A stretch of DNA of 64,000 nucleotides from Lichina pygmaea (lineage: Eukaryota; Ascomycota; Lichinomycetes; Lichinales; Lichinaceae), in the NCBI GenBank assembly GCA_963422465.1, contig OY730173.1, positions 806,001-870,000 of the forward strand. The letters are read 5' to 3'. The number at the start of each line of letters is the position of its first letter. Positions within the stretch are counted from its first letter, which is position 1. The translations under genes were made by a program, and so were the position numbers. Shown here in pieces: positions 45,961 through 56,976 of this stretch. Under the pieces are notes generated by a model. The model saw only the letters and a program-made list of their open reading frames with translations. It searched no databases and was not told where the DNA came from.

Positions 45961-47176
45961 AGTTCTCAGTTGGTTCCCATGAATTCTTCTCTTCATCAAA
46001 TCCTAACCACTTCACCAGGTACTCGGTTTTCTGTCTGTTTCTTCGACTATCCAGAATTCTTTCAACATTGTACTCTTCTTTGTCATCCTCAAAGTTCCAT
46101 TCTGTCTTGATCTCTGTGTTGCTGGGTGCTGGTTCAAGCAGCGAGACATGGAATACTTGGTGTATCCTTGCTTTTCGTGGTAGTCTCAGTTGATAGTTGA
46201 CTTTCCCAGTGTGCTTCTTGATTTTGAATGGTCTGATTCGTACGTGGTCCAGCTTTTTGCTCAGTCACTTTGAGCGCAGGTTTTTTGTTGATAGGTAGAC
46301 CTTATCCCCCTTTTCCAGGGTTGGTCCCTTCAACCTTTTGTTGTGTAATTGGCGGGTGGTGGTGTTCTGGGCATGGTCGATTGTTGTTTTCATCATCTCG
46401 TGCATAGCAGCAAGTTTGCTAACATCAACAACATTGCCTCCTGCTGTTGCCTGCTATCAGGGGTTTCTTCCGTAGTTCACAAAGAACAGTGTTGTCCCTG
46501 TCACACTGTGTTGCTGGTCGTTGTACGCAAACTGGGCTATTGGTAGCAGTTCCACCCAGTTATCCTGCTGGTGGTTGACGTAGTGTTGTAGATACTGCTC
46601 TATTGTCTGGTTTGTCTGCTCAGTTTGTCTGTCAGTTTGTGGGTGGTAGGCTGTTGACATCCTTGTATCAATGCCAAGTTGCCTTGTCCACATGTTCCAG
46701 AATTTCGAGGTGAAGAGTTTGTCTTGATCTGAGATGATTGTCTTTGGTAGCCCTTGGTGGCTTACCAGCTCTTTGAGTAGGACGCTTGCGAGTTTGTTCG
46801 CAGTTCCTGACTCTTTCCACAGGACCAGGTGGGCATATTTGGTGAGCTTGTCAACAACCACCAAAATACTATCATATACCACCTTTGTTGCTGGGTCTGT
46901 TGACTTTGGCAACTTGACCATAAAATCCATTGTGATAGCTTCCCATGGTGCCTTGGGTAGGTCTATTTGCTGTGCCTGCCCATAGGGCTTATGTCTTGAT
47001 GGCTTGTTCTTCGCACACTGTTCACAGTTGCGGATGAACTCTGTCACCTTGCGCTTCATTCTGTCGAAGTGGTAGTTCCTTTGGATTTTCTCCAAGGTTT
47101 TATCTCGCCCGGGGTGTCTGTGCAAAGGCCTGTCATGGTGCCTCTGGATCACCTCCTCTTGTGCTCTTTCTGGCAC
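45960..47176 (-). pseudogene. F1 integrase and chromodomain
   Basis: The integrase is open at 46457-47176 with its HHCC zinc region (RHPGRDKTLEKI, CEQCAKNKPSRH), catalytic core (ITMDFMVKLPKSTD, IISDQDKLFTSKFW) and YHPQTDRQTEQTNQ. The chromodomain lies at about 45960-46080 (EYLVKWLGFDEEKNSWEP). Confidence 0.88.
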
Positions 47177-47399
47177 AATTTCCTTTTTGTTTGCTGTCTT
47201 GTGGCCAAGGGTAAGGAGTGGACTCTTTGTTTCAGTTGTTACCAGTTGGGGTTGGGCATAGACCAGGGTTCATCCTTTTGTCACTAGGATTGGGTGTTCC
47301 TCTGTTGTTTTCTTGTCCATTAGGTCTGGTCACCTGCTGAGTGTGTCTGCTTGAGCATTTTCAGTGCCCTTCCAGTAGAGGATTTGGAAGTTGTATGAT

Positions 47400-48853
47400 G
47401 CCAACAACTCTGCCCATCAAACTTGTCATCAGTTTAGCTTCTTTGTTGTTGTGAAGTAAGCTAAGTTCTTGTGGTCTGAGTACATGTCTACTGTGTATTT
47501 TGCCCCCTCCAAGTAAGGCCTCCATTCTTGGAATGTGTTGACGATTGCTAGCAACTCTTTGTCATGAACATTATACCTCAGTTCTGGGCCAGAGAACTTT
47601 CTTGATCAGTACGCGACAGGGTGTAAGCGGTTGTCGGCGTCTGGTTGACACAAGCAGGATCCCAATGCTTGGTCTGAGGCATCAGTTTCCAGAATGATTC
47701 TCTTCTCAGGATCAAATGATGCCAAAATAGGTGCAGAGATGAATTTATCCTTCAACTCCTGGAAGGCCGCTTGTTGGCTCTCCCCCCACCTGAAAGATTT
47801 GTTCTTTCTGGTTAACTCTGTCAAGACTGCTGCTGTTCTTGAGTAGTCCTTGATGAATTGTCAGTAGAAGTTTGCAAATCCTAGGAAGGATTATACTTCT
47901 TTGAGGTTTTTGGGTGTTGGCCAGTCTTGTACTGCTGCTGTCTTTGTGTTGTCCATTCAGATTCCTTCTGTTGTCAGGATCAACCCCAAATATTCCACTT
48001 CCTTTGTGTGGAAAACACTTTTATCAAGGTGTAACCTCATGCCTGCTTTCTGGAGTGCATGTAGGATTGTTTTGATATGCTGTTTATACTCCTCCAAGAT
48101 TCCATTGGTGTATACCAAGACATCGTCAATATAAGCGGTGACAAATATGTCCAGGTATTGTCGGAGGACAGCATTAATAAGTGATTGGAATGTCGCCGGT
48201 GTATTTGTAAGGCTGAATAACATCACAGTATACTTGTAGTGCCCGTACCTTGTACAAAAGGCTGTCTTCTATTCTTCGCCATCTTTCATCCTAACCAGGT
48301 TGAAAGCACCTTGAATGTCAAACTTGGTGAACTATTTGGCTTCTTGGATCCAGTCTTGGATTTCCGATATCAATGGCAGTGGGTAGCAGTTTTTCACTGT
48401 AATTGTGTTTAGCCACCGGTAATCAACACACAGTCGAAGTTTGCTGTCTTTCTTTGGCACAAACAATATCAGGTATCCAGCTGGTGATGTTGAAGGTCTT
48501 ATGAACCCTTTCGCTAGGTTCTTGTCCAGGTAGTCTCTCAGAGCCTCAAGCTCTTTTGCTGACAGAGTGTAGATAGAGCTGTGTGTGAGTTTTTTTCTGT
48601 CTTCCAGTGGAATCTCATGGTCCCACTCCTGATGTTCTGGTAGTGTCGTGATCACTGTTTCTTTGAACATCTCCTGGTATTCTTTATACTCACTTGGCAA
48701 CTGTGGTGCCTGAGTCTTGCCCACAGTGTCTTGCGTGGTGCAAAGTTGTTGTGTTCGGGGTTTCATCCAGGCCACACAGGCCTGCCCATGCCGGTGGTAT
48801 TTCTTCCAGTGTGTCAGTGAGATTTCTTTAATTGTCACCCCTGGTTCTGACAT
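47400..48853 (-). pseudogene. F1 reverse transcriptase and RNase H
   Basis: Reverse transcriptase with [12 protein letters not shown] (48332-48853 open) and the active site TAYIDDVLVYT (47957-48226 open). RNase H with ILETDASDQALGSCL (47606-47824 open). Order as usual. Confidence 0.88.
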
Positions 48854-48880
48854 GACCAGTGTTCTGTCCAGAAAGACTAG

Positions 48881-49408
48881 TTACCTTCTTCTCCAGTCAA
48901 TCCTTGGGTTTTGTTTTTCCAACCACAGAAGTCCCAATATAACTTTGTGTAGTATCCAGACCAAGTTGAATTCCTCTGTTCTGATCATCATGCCATGGAC
49001 ACTCAGTCTCAGACTCTTAGTCTCCTTCGTCACTTGTCTCTTGTCTTTGGAGAGTGGTGTTCTGTCCACCACTGTCAACTGGTAGAGATCTTTCTTGCCT
49101 TGGACTGGAACCTTGTTTCTTCTGGCAAAGCTTTCTGACATGAAGTTGCCAGTCACACCAGAGTCAATCATGGCCTTGGCCAACCACCTATTGACTCTGA
49201 TCTTGATGCGAAAGTGCGGGCTGCAGACTGTTGCATCAAGGCTCAGCTTGACTCCTTCCTCCCAGAGTGTTGTCTTGCCTGCTCTTCCGACCCCAGTTTT
49301 GAAGAGCACTGCTAGTTTTTTGAGCTGCCTAGGCCCTGGGCCTGACGCTCTACCGCGTGTTGTTTGCATTGTGTGGTGAGGCATCATTCCCACAGATCTT
49401 GGTTGCAA
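48881..49408 (-). pseudogene. F1 protease region
   Basis: An open stretch of 175 codons with MIDSGVTGNFMS, the retropepsin signature (DSG), and a downstream LGLLWLEKQNP segment typical of the fold end. Confidence 0.82.
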
Positions 49409-49875
49409 TCATCTTGTTCAGGGTTGACTTTTTGGATGTACATATTCTATCGCACTTCCGCCTCAGACCCTGGGAACCACATCTTTTTTCTTTTCTCTAG
49501 AAGGTGTTCCTTGCAGTGGTCGTCCTCGCACACCTTCCAATAAGGTTGTCTGCAGGCTGCTGTTGTGGCCTGGTGTAGGTCCACTTGTGTAGTGATGTCT
49601 CTGACCTGTGTGATGCTGAGGGTATTGTTGACCCATCATGACACTTGTGTCTCCTCTATTTCTGATAGGGTTGTGTCCTGTCGTCAAAGGACAGGCTTGT
49701 CGGGGACTGGTGGTGGCTGGGCTTCCTTGTCATCAACCTGTTCCTCCATATAGCCAGTTGTGTCAAACTCGGAGATCAGGTCTTCCTCCCAGTGGATTCT
49801 GTCAACCTTCCTTTGGACTTTGTTGAGATAATCCAAGGTTTCCTGAAGCATGTTCTCGACTTTTTCAGCGTGTGG

Positions 49876-50668
49876 TCAGAGGTCGTCCTCCTCTCTGAGG
49901 AGTACTGCCTCAGGGTGATTGTGGGGCAGTGTGCCTTGGGGAGCCCTCTGGGGCTTCTCTGTCTCCCAGCCTTTCCAGGCACTTGTGGTGTTCAGCTGCT
50001 TCCCTTTACTCTTCTTGTTCTTCTTCTTGCTCCTGCACTCCACCGCGAGGTGGCCCACTTTCTGACAGTTGTAACACTTCCGTGTTTCCTTCTTTTGTGG
50101 TTCCACCACATTGATTTCCATGGGTACCAAGCTGTAGTTATCTTTGGCAGGTGTTGGCTTTTTCTTCACCCATGGTTTTGTCTGCTTGCCTCACTTCTCA
50201 AGCTCTCTCTCAAACTGTCGGTCATTGATGCGAGCTGCAGTCTTGATCATTTCGTAGAGCTCGGTTGGTCAGTCTCCTCGCGTGATGTCATCCTTGACTT
50301 GTTCCTTGAGGCCTTGGTAGAATAGTGCTGTTAGTGCACTGTCTCCCCACTGGGTCCTCACTGCTAGTTGTTGGAACTTCACTGTGAATTCTGATGCTGA
50401 TCCTGTTTGCCACAGTGCTTGGAGCTTTTGTTCCACATCTCTTTCCTTGTCAAGGATCCCAAACATCTTTCTCATAGCTGTCTTAAAGGTTTTCAGACTT
50501 TCCATGACCTGTCGGGTATTGTCTTCTTGCTTCTTGGGGTCTGCCTGATTGTCTAGGTAATCCCTTAAGTAGACGTTGAACCAAGCGAAGGCTGGTCCTT
50601 CCAGGTAGGAGGCTGCAAATAGCACCTTCTCCTGGTCTGTCGGGAACTGGGCTGTGTTGAACCTATAG
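49876..50668 (-). pseudogene. F1 gag, main part
   Basis: Capsid part at 50269-50625 (AASYLEGPAFAWFNVYLRDY) and zinc knuckle CYNCQKVGHLAVEC in the frame 49876-50169, then a Lys-rich tail. The N-terminal gag piece (56153-56343, MVDPQSPTPSQAAQAQAAQA) lies on the far side of LINE B. Confidence 0.85.
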
Positions 50669-50837
50669 TTTTTTTTTGATTTGATTCTTACACTGTTTGT
50701 AGCTTTACAGCCATGCAGATCTTCCAGCTAATAGTGAACTTCTTCAGAAAACCTTTAAAGGAATAAAAACTGAAGACAGGGAGGTGACTAGAAAATGTAG
50801 CAAAAGGAAATCTTGTAGTGTCTGGTAGGAAAAGCTT

Positions 50838-53800
50838 CTAGATGTTGGAGTGTGAATAGTGAAGTTTGAAAGCCAGATTAAATTGGTTTAGTCTTTTCAA
50901 AGACATAAACCAGTACAGAAACTTCTGTAGAAGCTCTGGGTTTGAAATAATAGTAGTGAAATCTTGGGGGTTAAAGAGAGCATGTTGTCTTTGACTTGAG
51001 TAGAGAGAGCATGAAGAGGTGATATGCTTTACTGTCTCTTCTGCTTGACCACACATGCATAGGGGGGTAGGAAAGTCAGGGACTCCAGCTCTGAAAAGAA
51101 AACTTGCTAGACCAATTCTCCCAGTTCTGGTTTGCAGTAGTAGACTTGCCTCAGCTTTCTGTAGCTCTTTGTAGAGCTTTAGGTTGTTGTAGTGAGGTTT
51201 TTGGCAAAACACCTGCCATCCAGCATAGCCTTTTCTTTTCTTCTCCTCCCATTGGTTTTCCCACTCTTTAGTAAAGAGTATTTGTAGTTCTGTCTTTGAA
51301 CTAGCCTGGTTAGTAGTTATTTGACTTAACCAAGTGAACTTCCAATTAGGAGAGATAGTTGAGGATTTCTTTAAAGGTTTCCTCAGTGAAGAAGCATAGG
51401 AAGAAATAGTAGCAAAGGTACTGTCAAGAAAGTCTTTCAGAGAGGAGGTTTGGATAGAAGATAGAAAACAGGCTGTGCGAAATTTAAAATAGAGATCTAG
51501 AGGTAAAAGAAAAAGCTCACTCTCTAATAGAAAAGAAGGAGTGGCTTTGAAAGCACCCCCAATAAGTCTCAGACATTTGTTTTGGAATATGATAAGAGAG
51601 GAAATATTAGAGGATTTTCTGAGTGGGTTGAACCAAATTCCCACTGCATAGCTCAGTACAGATCTGAGTATTGCAGTGTACACAAGGCGTGCTGTGAGAA
51701 CTGGAAAGCCCCAGGTGGAGTAAGAGGTTCTAGAAAGAGAAGATAGTGCTTTTTGTGCTTTTTGAAGAATAATTCTCTGGTGTTTGTGCCAGTGGAGTTT
51801 GGCATCCAGGTACACTCCCAATACTCGCACTTCTTCTTTTGGTTTTAGAATCACATTCCCAAGTCTAAGCTTGAGCTGCAGATTGTCTGATCTTCTTCTG
51901 GAAAAATGAAGTATTTCATATTTCTCAGGAGAGAAGACCATTCCATGTCTTGCAGCCCAAGATAGACATTTAAGATGTGTATTCTTCAACTTCAGAAGGT
52001 TGCTTTTAAGAGAGTGTCCAAATGCAAGCAGATTTGTATCATCTGCAAATCCCAGAGCAGAAACACCAGTAGTAGGAGAATGTACAGTCTCATGAAGTTC
52101 AGAAATATAGAATAGAAAAAGAATAGGAGACAAAGGGGAACCTTGGGGGACTCCACAGTGAATAGGAATAGAAGAGGACTCAGAGTCATCAAAAACTAGG
52201 GTGGTGGTACATCTGGTACAGAAAGAGAAGATCCAAGAAGTTAGCCAGAGAGGGATTCCTTTTCTCTCCAGAATCTTTTGAAGAATCTCTGGGAGAACTC
52301 TGTCATATGCTCCTGAGATGTCCAGAGAAAGTAGAGATGCAACCATGCCTTCTTTCCAGACTTTTTCCACTTGGGAAGTTAGAAGGAAAAGTGCTGATTC
52401 AGTTGATCTGCCTTTCCTGAACCCCATCTAGATTTCTGGCAAGAGTTTAGCTTCTTCTGCTACCTTGCTTAGTCTGGCTGTTGTAATAGCTTCCATCAGC
52501 TTGCCAGTTGTGTTTAGCAGAGCTATAGGGCGCCAGGCTTTAGCTTGGTTATAGATTCTCTTGCCGGGTTTTCTTAGACAGACTGTTTTGGCATTCTTGA
52601 ATCTCTCTGGAAAGTATTCCAGTCTCCAGCATGTTGATGTGAGAACAGCTATAGCTTGGCAGAACTTGGGACCCAGAGCTTTCAGAAATCCATTTGGCAG
52701 CTTGTCTTTTCCTCCTGCTGTAAAAGGTTTCTTCTTGTTCAGAATTTGCTCCACTTCTTCAGTGGTAACCTCCTGAGAAAGCTGGATCTCTGGGGTACTC
52801 TGGTGACTTTCTGTACTTGGTTCTGGAACACGTGCTTCTGGAAAGAATTGAGCTGAGAAAGATTTTGTCTTCTCCTCAAAGCTTTTGGCTAGTCCTTCTT
52901 GAGTCTCCAGATCAGGGACCAGAGGAAGATCAGGGGTCTTGTTAGCTTTTGATTTTCCCCACTTTGCAAGCTTCCAGAATTTTGAGGAACTGGCTAGCTC
53001 ATGAACTTGTTTTCTGAAGGTGTTCTGTTTGCCTTCTCTGACAGCTTTCTTCTTGAGCTTAGTTGCTTCTTCTAGCTCTTCTTGGCTTGCCTGTCCTCTG
53101 AGCACTTGTCTTCTTATTCTTCTTTCCTGCTTAACTTTAGTTTGGATCTCTTGGTTCCACCAGGGGACTGAGTGGCTAGATTGCTTCTGGAGTTCTGTGC
53201 ATCTGTCTGCTATTTCTTGGAGAAAGTGGTTAAGATATTCCAAGTACTCATCCACTTCATGTTTATCTTGAAAGTGGAAGGGCAGCTGCAAATTATTACA
53301 CTCTTGTTTTGCCAGGTTTGTGTCCAGTGTTTTCCAGTTCCTTTCTGGCTTCCAGGTTTTTCTTGGTGAGTCCAGGTCCAGGCTAGTTAGCACAGGTCTG
53401 TGGTCAGACCCATGAAAGAACTGCAAAGCAATTTTAGAAAAGATTAGAGAGTTAGAAAGAGAAGAAGATATAAAGGAAAGATCAATAGGTGAACAGGGTT
53501 TGTGGGAAAGAGATCTAGCTCTTGTGGGTGTAAAAGGTGCAATAGCTAACTCCAGATTTGAGTTTTTCATTAGAGTTTGGAACTTGTGTGCAGTGTCAGA
53601 ATATAGTCTTCTTTTCTTTGACCAGTCAGGGTGGTGAAGATTTGAGTCTGTAAGAAGAATATGCTGCCCTTTTGCTTGTAAAGCATTTTGGAGTAGACAG
53701 AGAAGAGCTTCTGATGCTTGTAGGTAGTTCTCTTGACTTGAGGGAGTGAAGTATAGATTATGCACCCACAGAGAAGTAGAGGTGTTTTCCAGATGAATTT

Positions 53801-54080
53801 CAAGAGAAACAAAGTCTTTACTCCAGAAAGTAGGGTGGAGAGATGACAGATTCAGGTTTTTGTTAATAAGAAAAAGAGTTCTACCAATCTCTGGAGAATA
53901 TAAAGGAAGAAAAGAAGAAAAAACAGTTGAGGTGCTGGTTTGAAGGTGAGGATTCTTCCAGGGTTCTTGAAGTGCAATAATATCTACTTCTTGAAGAGTT
54001 GGGGTTGCTAGAAGTAGCTCTTGGACTGATTGGCTTTTCTGCACATTGTATTGAAGAAGTGTGAACTTTGTATTCTTCAT
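50838..54080 (-). CDS. LINE B ORF2: endonuclease/reverse transcriptase, one in-frame TAG
   Basis: 1,081 codons including a TAG at 52428-52430. An AP-type endonuclease lies at residues about 1-240 (LLQYNVQKSQ, ALQEPWKNP, LLTDSNLHHPDW, GSDHRPVL). Reverse transcriptase spans about 450-800, with MGFRKGRSTESA, DISGAYDRV, GVPQGSPLSP and GFADDTNLLA (catalytic FADD). The C-terminal zinc region is LCMCGQAEETVKHITSSC. No RNase H block (no TDGS-type motif) is found between reverse transcriptase and zinc region, unlike many Tad1 and I elements. The TAG stands where relatives have Gln in the Q-M/F-GFR motif, and it is directly followed by ATG. The ORF starts at 54080, overlapping the ORF1 stop. Confidence 0.92.
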
Positions 54081-55477
54081 GTAGACATTTCATCTTCAAA
54101 GATCTTGAAGGGGTTGACTGACTGCTTTCCCCCTGTGTTTGTTGATCTTGTAGACAGAATTTGCACTTCTGGAGACTCTCCTCTGAGTCTCTCTGAGCTT
54201 CTAGTTGGCTCTGTGGTTTTCCGTCTTTTTCCCCCTGGAAGAGTCTGTATGAAGGGGAAAGTAACTGGAGACTGTGTGACTGGGACAGTGGTAGCAGTGG
54301 AGATCTCATACTTCCCTGGGCGGGAAATCCATGCCTCTCTTGCCTTCTTGACTGCTTCTTGGCGTACTGGGCATGTGCTAGCCCAGGCTGGGTGAGCTCC
54401 TTTGCAGTTGCTGCATTTTGGCTTTAGCAGTTGCTCAGGGATTTGGCAGGTTCTTCTTTCATACTGGCCTCCACAGGCACCACATACAGCTTGATTCCTG
54501 CACAGGTGAGCTTGGTGTCCATACCCAAAGCACTTGAAGCATTGTGCCACCACTGTGTTAGCCAGAAAAGACTCTGCCTCATGCAATCTGTGGCCCAGCA
54601 CTACTCCACTCTCAATTAGAAGATTGGCCTGTTCCGGGGTGGCCAGATCCAGGTGGAGTGAAGTAACTGGTTTCTTTTGAGCTATAGCCTTCTTTGACCA
54701 GTAGGCTCTTAGAATAGTGATTTGCTTGCTCAGGGATGGGTTGCTGTTCTGGATAGTCTGGCGAGTTTTTTCCAGGTTTTCTGGCTGGATGTCTGTGTTT
54801 CTGACTCCATGAATCAACACTGGGAATCTCTTGGGTTGGATAGTTGCTTCCTTGGTAAAAATAGCTGATATCCAGGCAGAGTCTTTCTCCAGAAAACTCT
54901 TAGTCTCTTGGGTTTCAGTGTTAATAAGAACATCCCCTGAGGGAAGTTTTCTCACTGCTCTGACTTGTTTATTATAGGGACTGGGGAGTCTGTCTTGGAG
55001 AGCTTGAAAAAGCTGGATGTGAGTCCTGTTGGCCATATCAGGTGTCTGGTTACCAGGGTGGACAAGAACTTCCTTCAGAATCCTTGGAGCTAGAGGGATT
55101 TGAGCTGGGATATGTTTCTGCACAGCCTGGGCATATGATGGCTTAGATTCTTGCTTGTCTAGCCGCTTGCTAATATTCTCCAGCTCCTGGAAAATCTTGT
55201 TGGTCAGACCAGTGGGGAGAGACTGGGTTTTGGTGGACTGGGCTTCATTAGTACAAGAGTTTTTCTTAATATTCTCCCAGCTTTTCAGTACAGATTCTGG
55301 GGTAGCTTGAGTCTTGAGCCATGAGTCCAGTAGGTTGTAGTTATTCTGGAGAGCTGGATAGGGGGTAGAAGAACTAGGCTGAGTACCAGCAGAACTGGGA
55401 GCTGGCATTGTTGGAGAAGGTGTTGTTTTTCTGGTAGTGTTCTGGGAGGAGTCCGGTTTCTTCTTTTTGACAGGCAT
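54077..55477 (-). CDS. LINE B ORF1: gag-like RNA-binding protein with three zinc knuckles
   Basis: 466 residues, from ATG at 55477 (MPVKKKKPDSSQ) to TGA at 54077. The N-terminal third is Ser/Thr/Pro-rich. The middle contains a conserved globular part. Residues about 325-385 hold three Cys clusters: CFKCFGYGHQAHLC, CGACGGQYERRTC and CSNCKGAHPAWASTC. This is the usual build of ORF1 proteins of I/Tad1-type LINEs, which bind the element RNA. The frame is open up to 55519 through a GTG, but the ATG was preferred. The TGA overlaps the ORF2 ATG, which suggests termination-reinitiation. Confidence 0.93.
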   Translation of the reverse strand: MPVKKKKPDSSQNTTRKTTPSPTMPAPSSAGTQPSSSTPYPALQNNYNLLDSWLKTQATPESVLKSWENIKKNSCTNEAQSTKTQSLPTGLTNKIFQELENISKRLDKQESKPSYAQAVQKHIPAQIPLAPRILKEVLVHPGNQTPDMANRTHIQLFQALQDRLPSPYNKQVRAVRKLPSGDVLINTETQETKSFLEKDSAWISAIFTKEATIQPKRFPVLIHGVRNTDIQPENLEKTRQTIQNSNPSLSKQITILRAYWSKKAIAQKKPVTSLHLDLATPEQANLLIESGVVLGHRLHEAESFLANTVVAQCFKCFGYGHQAHLCRNQAVCGACGGQYERRTCQIPEQLLKPKCSNCKGAHPAWASTCPVRQEAVKKAREAWISRPGKYEISTATTVPVTQSPVTFPFIQTLPGGKRRKTTEPTRSSERLRGESPEVQILSTRSTNTGGKQSVNPFKIFEDEMST

Positions 55478-56139
55478 AGGGTAGGTAACCTGCACAGTGG
55501 GTTGTTCACAAAGGGTCACCTGGTTCCTAGCAGTAATTGCACAATTCTGGGACCACTCCCCAAGACTGTACTTTCCTGGGCAGTCTTTTCCAACTAGACT
55601 CTAGGGAAATCTGGCTGTATTAACTCAAGCTGGAGACCACACCCCCTGCCTGAGCTTTCCTAGAGTTTTTCAACTCTACCAGCACTAGAGGCAAGCTCTA
55701 AACTATTTCTCTTATCCTGGGAGCCCTGATCTCCTTGATGCTAGATGTTTCTCTTGAGAGAAGTTCAAGCTGTTATCTGTCTGACTGGGAGTACTTGCTC
55801 AATCCTGGGACCACACCCCAAGACTGAGTGTTCCTAGGTAATTGGGGCCTGTCCCCAGTCTTTCAGAATCCCACTGGCCACTCTCTGCCTTGTTATAGAT
55901 AGTCTGTTGGTTGTTGAAGTTGAAGATCGAAGATTCAGAGATCACAACTTTTGACAAACAAGCTGGGTTACCCAAAGTGATGGGTTTTCACCTTAAGGTT
56001 TTGGTGGTTCCCAACAGATACTCGCTTGGTTTCCAGAACTTCTGACAAAGTCCGGTGATTATCAGAAGTGATGGTCCTTGAACGTAGTGGTACTGGGAAG
56101 AGTTTTTTTTGCTTGGATTGATGTACAAGACGAAAGACC
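55478..56139 (-). other. LINE B 5' UTR
   Basis: About 660 bp with no ORF. It matches the LINE A 5' UTR at 44468-44972 plus 56846-56976, and it carries the uninterrupted site where F1 entered LINE A. It presumably holds the internal promoter. Confidence 0.9.
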
Positions 56140-56381
56140 GTTGAACCTATAGTAGAGCTCCAGTTGTGAGAAGAACAACTCCAGTCCTCCCCTGGATCTA
56201 TCGTACCTCTTCGGGGCACCTACCTTCAAGGGCTTCAGGGGTAGGTTAACAATAGGTGCCACCTGGACAGCCTGGGCCTGAGCTGCCTGAGCAGCCTGGG
56301 CTTGGGCTGCCTGAGAAGGGGTAGGGCTTTGTGGATCCACCATCGTATCAAGTCAGTGTCCTATATGTTAGAGGCTGAAAC

Positions 56382-56840
56382 TGTTAAAGGCCAGGCCAGG
56401 TTCACACAGAAACTGGTACAGTCTGTTGCTTCGCAGAGCAGATTCTAGACAGGGACTTGGTAGAGGAATAGACAGGTGGGGTAACTCTCCTGTGCTATTG
56501 TCTCAGTACGATGTGTGCATTGGTGTTCAGCCTGGAGAGCTAATCCCTCCAGGCCCTTTGGGGGGTCTTTATACAGATGCCCCAAGAGGGGGGGTCTCCT
56601 CAAGGGGTATCATCCTTTTGCGTGGACGAGCTCCTCGCTTAGCTCCTGCTTGTCCACCAGACAAGCTCCTCACTTAGCTCCTGCTCATCCACCGAACGAG
56701 CTTCTCACTTAGCTCCTGCTTGTCCACCGGACAAGCTCCTCGCTTAGCTCTTGCTTGTCCACCAGATCGGTCGGATGTTGTTCTGTATGACTAACACTCC
56801 TCCCTCACTTACCTGGGCTGTTCCGGCCTAGGCCTTAACA
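56382..56840 (-). repeat. F1 5' LTR
   Basis: 459 bp. It holds about four copies of the 35-bp unit (56625-56765) against one in the 3' LTR; the length difference of 105 bp equals three units. TATAAAG is read on the minus strand at 56574-56568. Confidence 0.92.
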
Positions 56841-56976
56841 CAGATTTCCCTAGAGTCTAGTTGGAAAAGACTGCCCAGGAAAGTACAGTCTTGGGGAGTG
56901 GTCCCAGGATTGTGCAATTACTGCTAGGAACCAGGTCACCCTTTGTGAACAACCCACTGTGCAGGTTACCTACTCT

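Larger units (their letters stand above)
50669..56139 (-). mobile_element. LINE B: full-length Tad1/I-like LINE inside F1
   Basis: 5,471 bp in minus orientation, flanked by the 13-bp duplication GTTGAACCTATAG (50656-50668 and 56140-56152). It has a 5' UTR of about 660 bp, ORF1, ORF2 overlapping by ATGA, a 3' UTR and a short T-rich (+ strand) tail. Only one stop interrupts its reading frames. It is the deepest-nested and best-kept element of the window, and so the most recent insertion in this stack. Confidence 0.96.
44973..56840 (-). mobile_element. F1: Ty3/Gypsy chromovirus of a second family, split by LINE B
   Basis: Minus orientation, LTRs of 354 bp (44973-45326) and 459 bp (56382-56840), 5-bp duplication CAGAT (44968-44972 and 56841-56845) in the LINE A 5' UTR. 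The empty site AGCCAGATTTCCC is seen in LINE B. Gag, protease, reverse transcriptase with intact YIDD, RNase H, integrase and chromodomain are in Ty3/Gypsy order, with an antisense ORF at the 3' end. LINE B sits in gag. Broken in about half a dozen to ten places. It is younger than LINE A and older than LINE B. Confidence 0.94.

Noticed and set aside
53020-54395. Open frames opposite to LINE ORFs (for example 54030-54395 +)
   Set aside because: Unlike the antisense ORFs of the Gypsy elements, they show no Cys cluster or helix pattern of their own. They mirror the LINE coding sequence.
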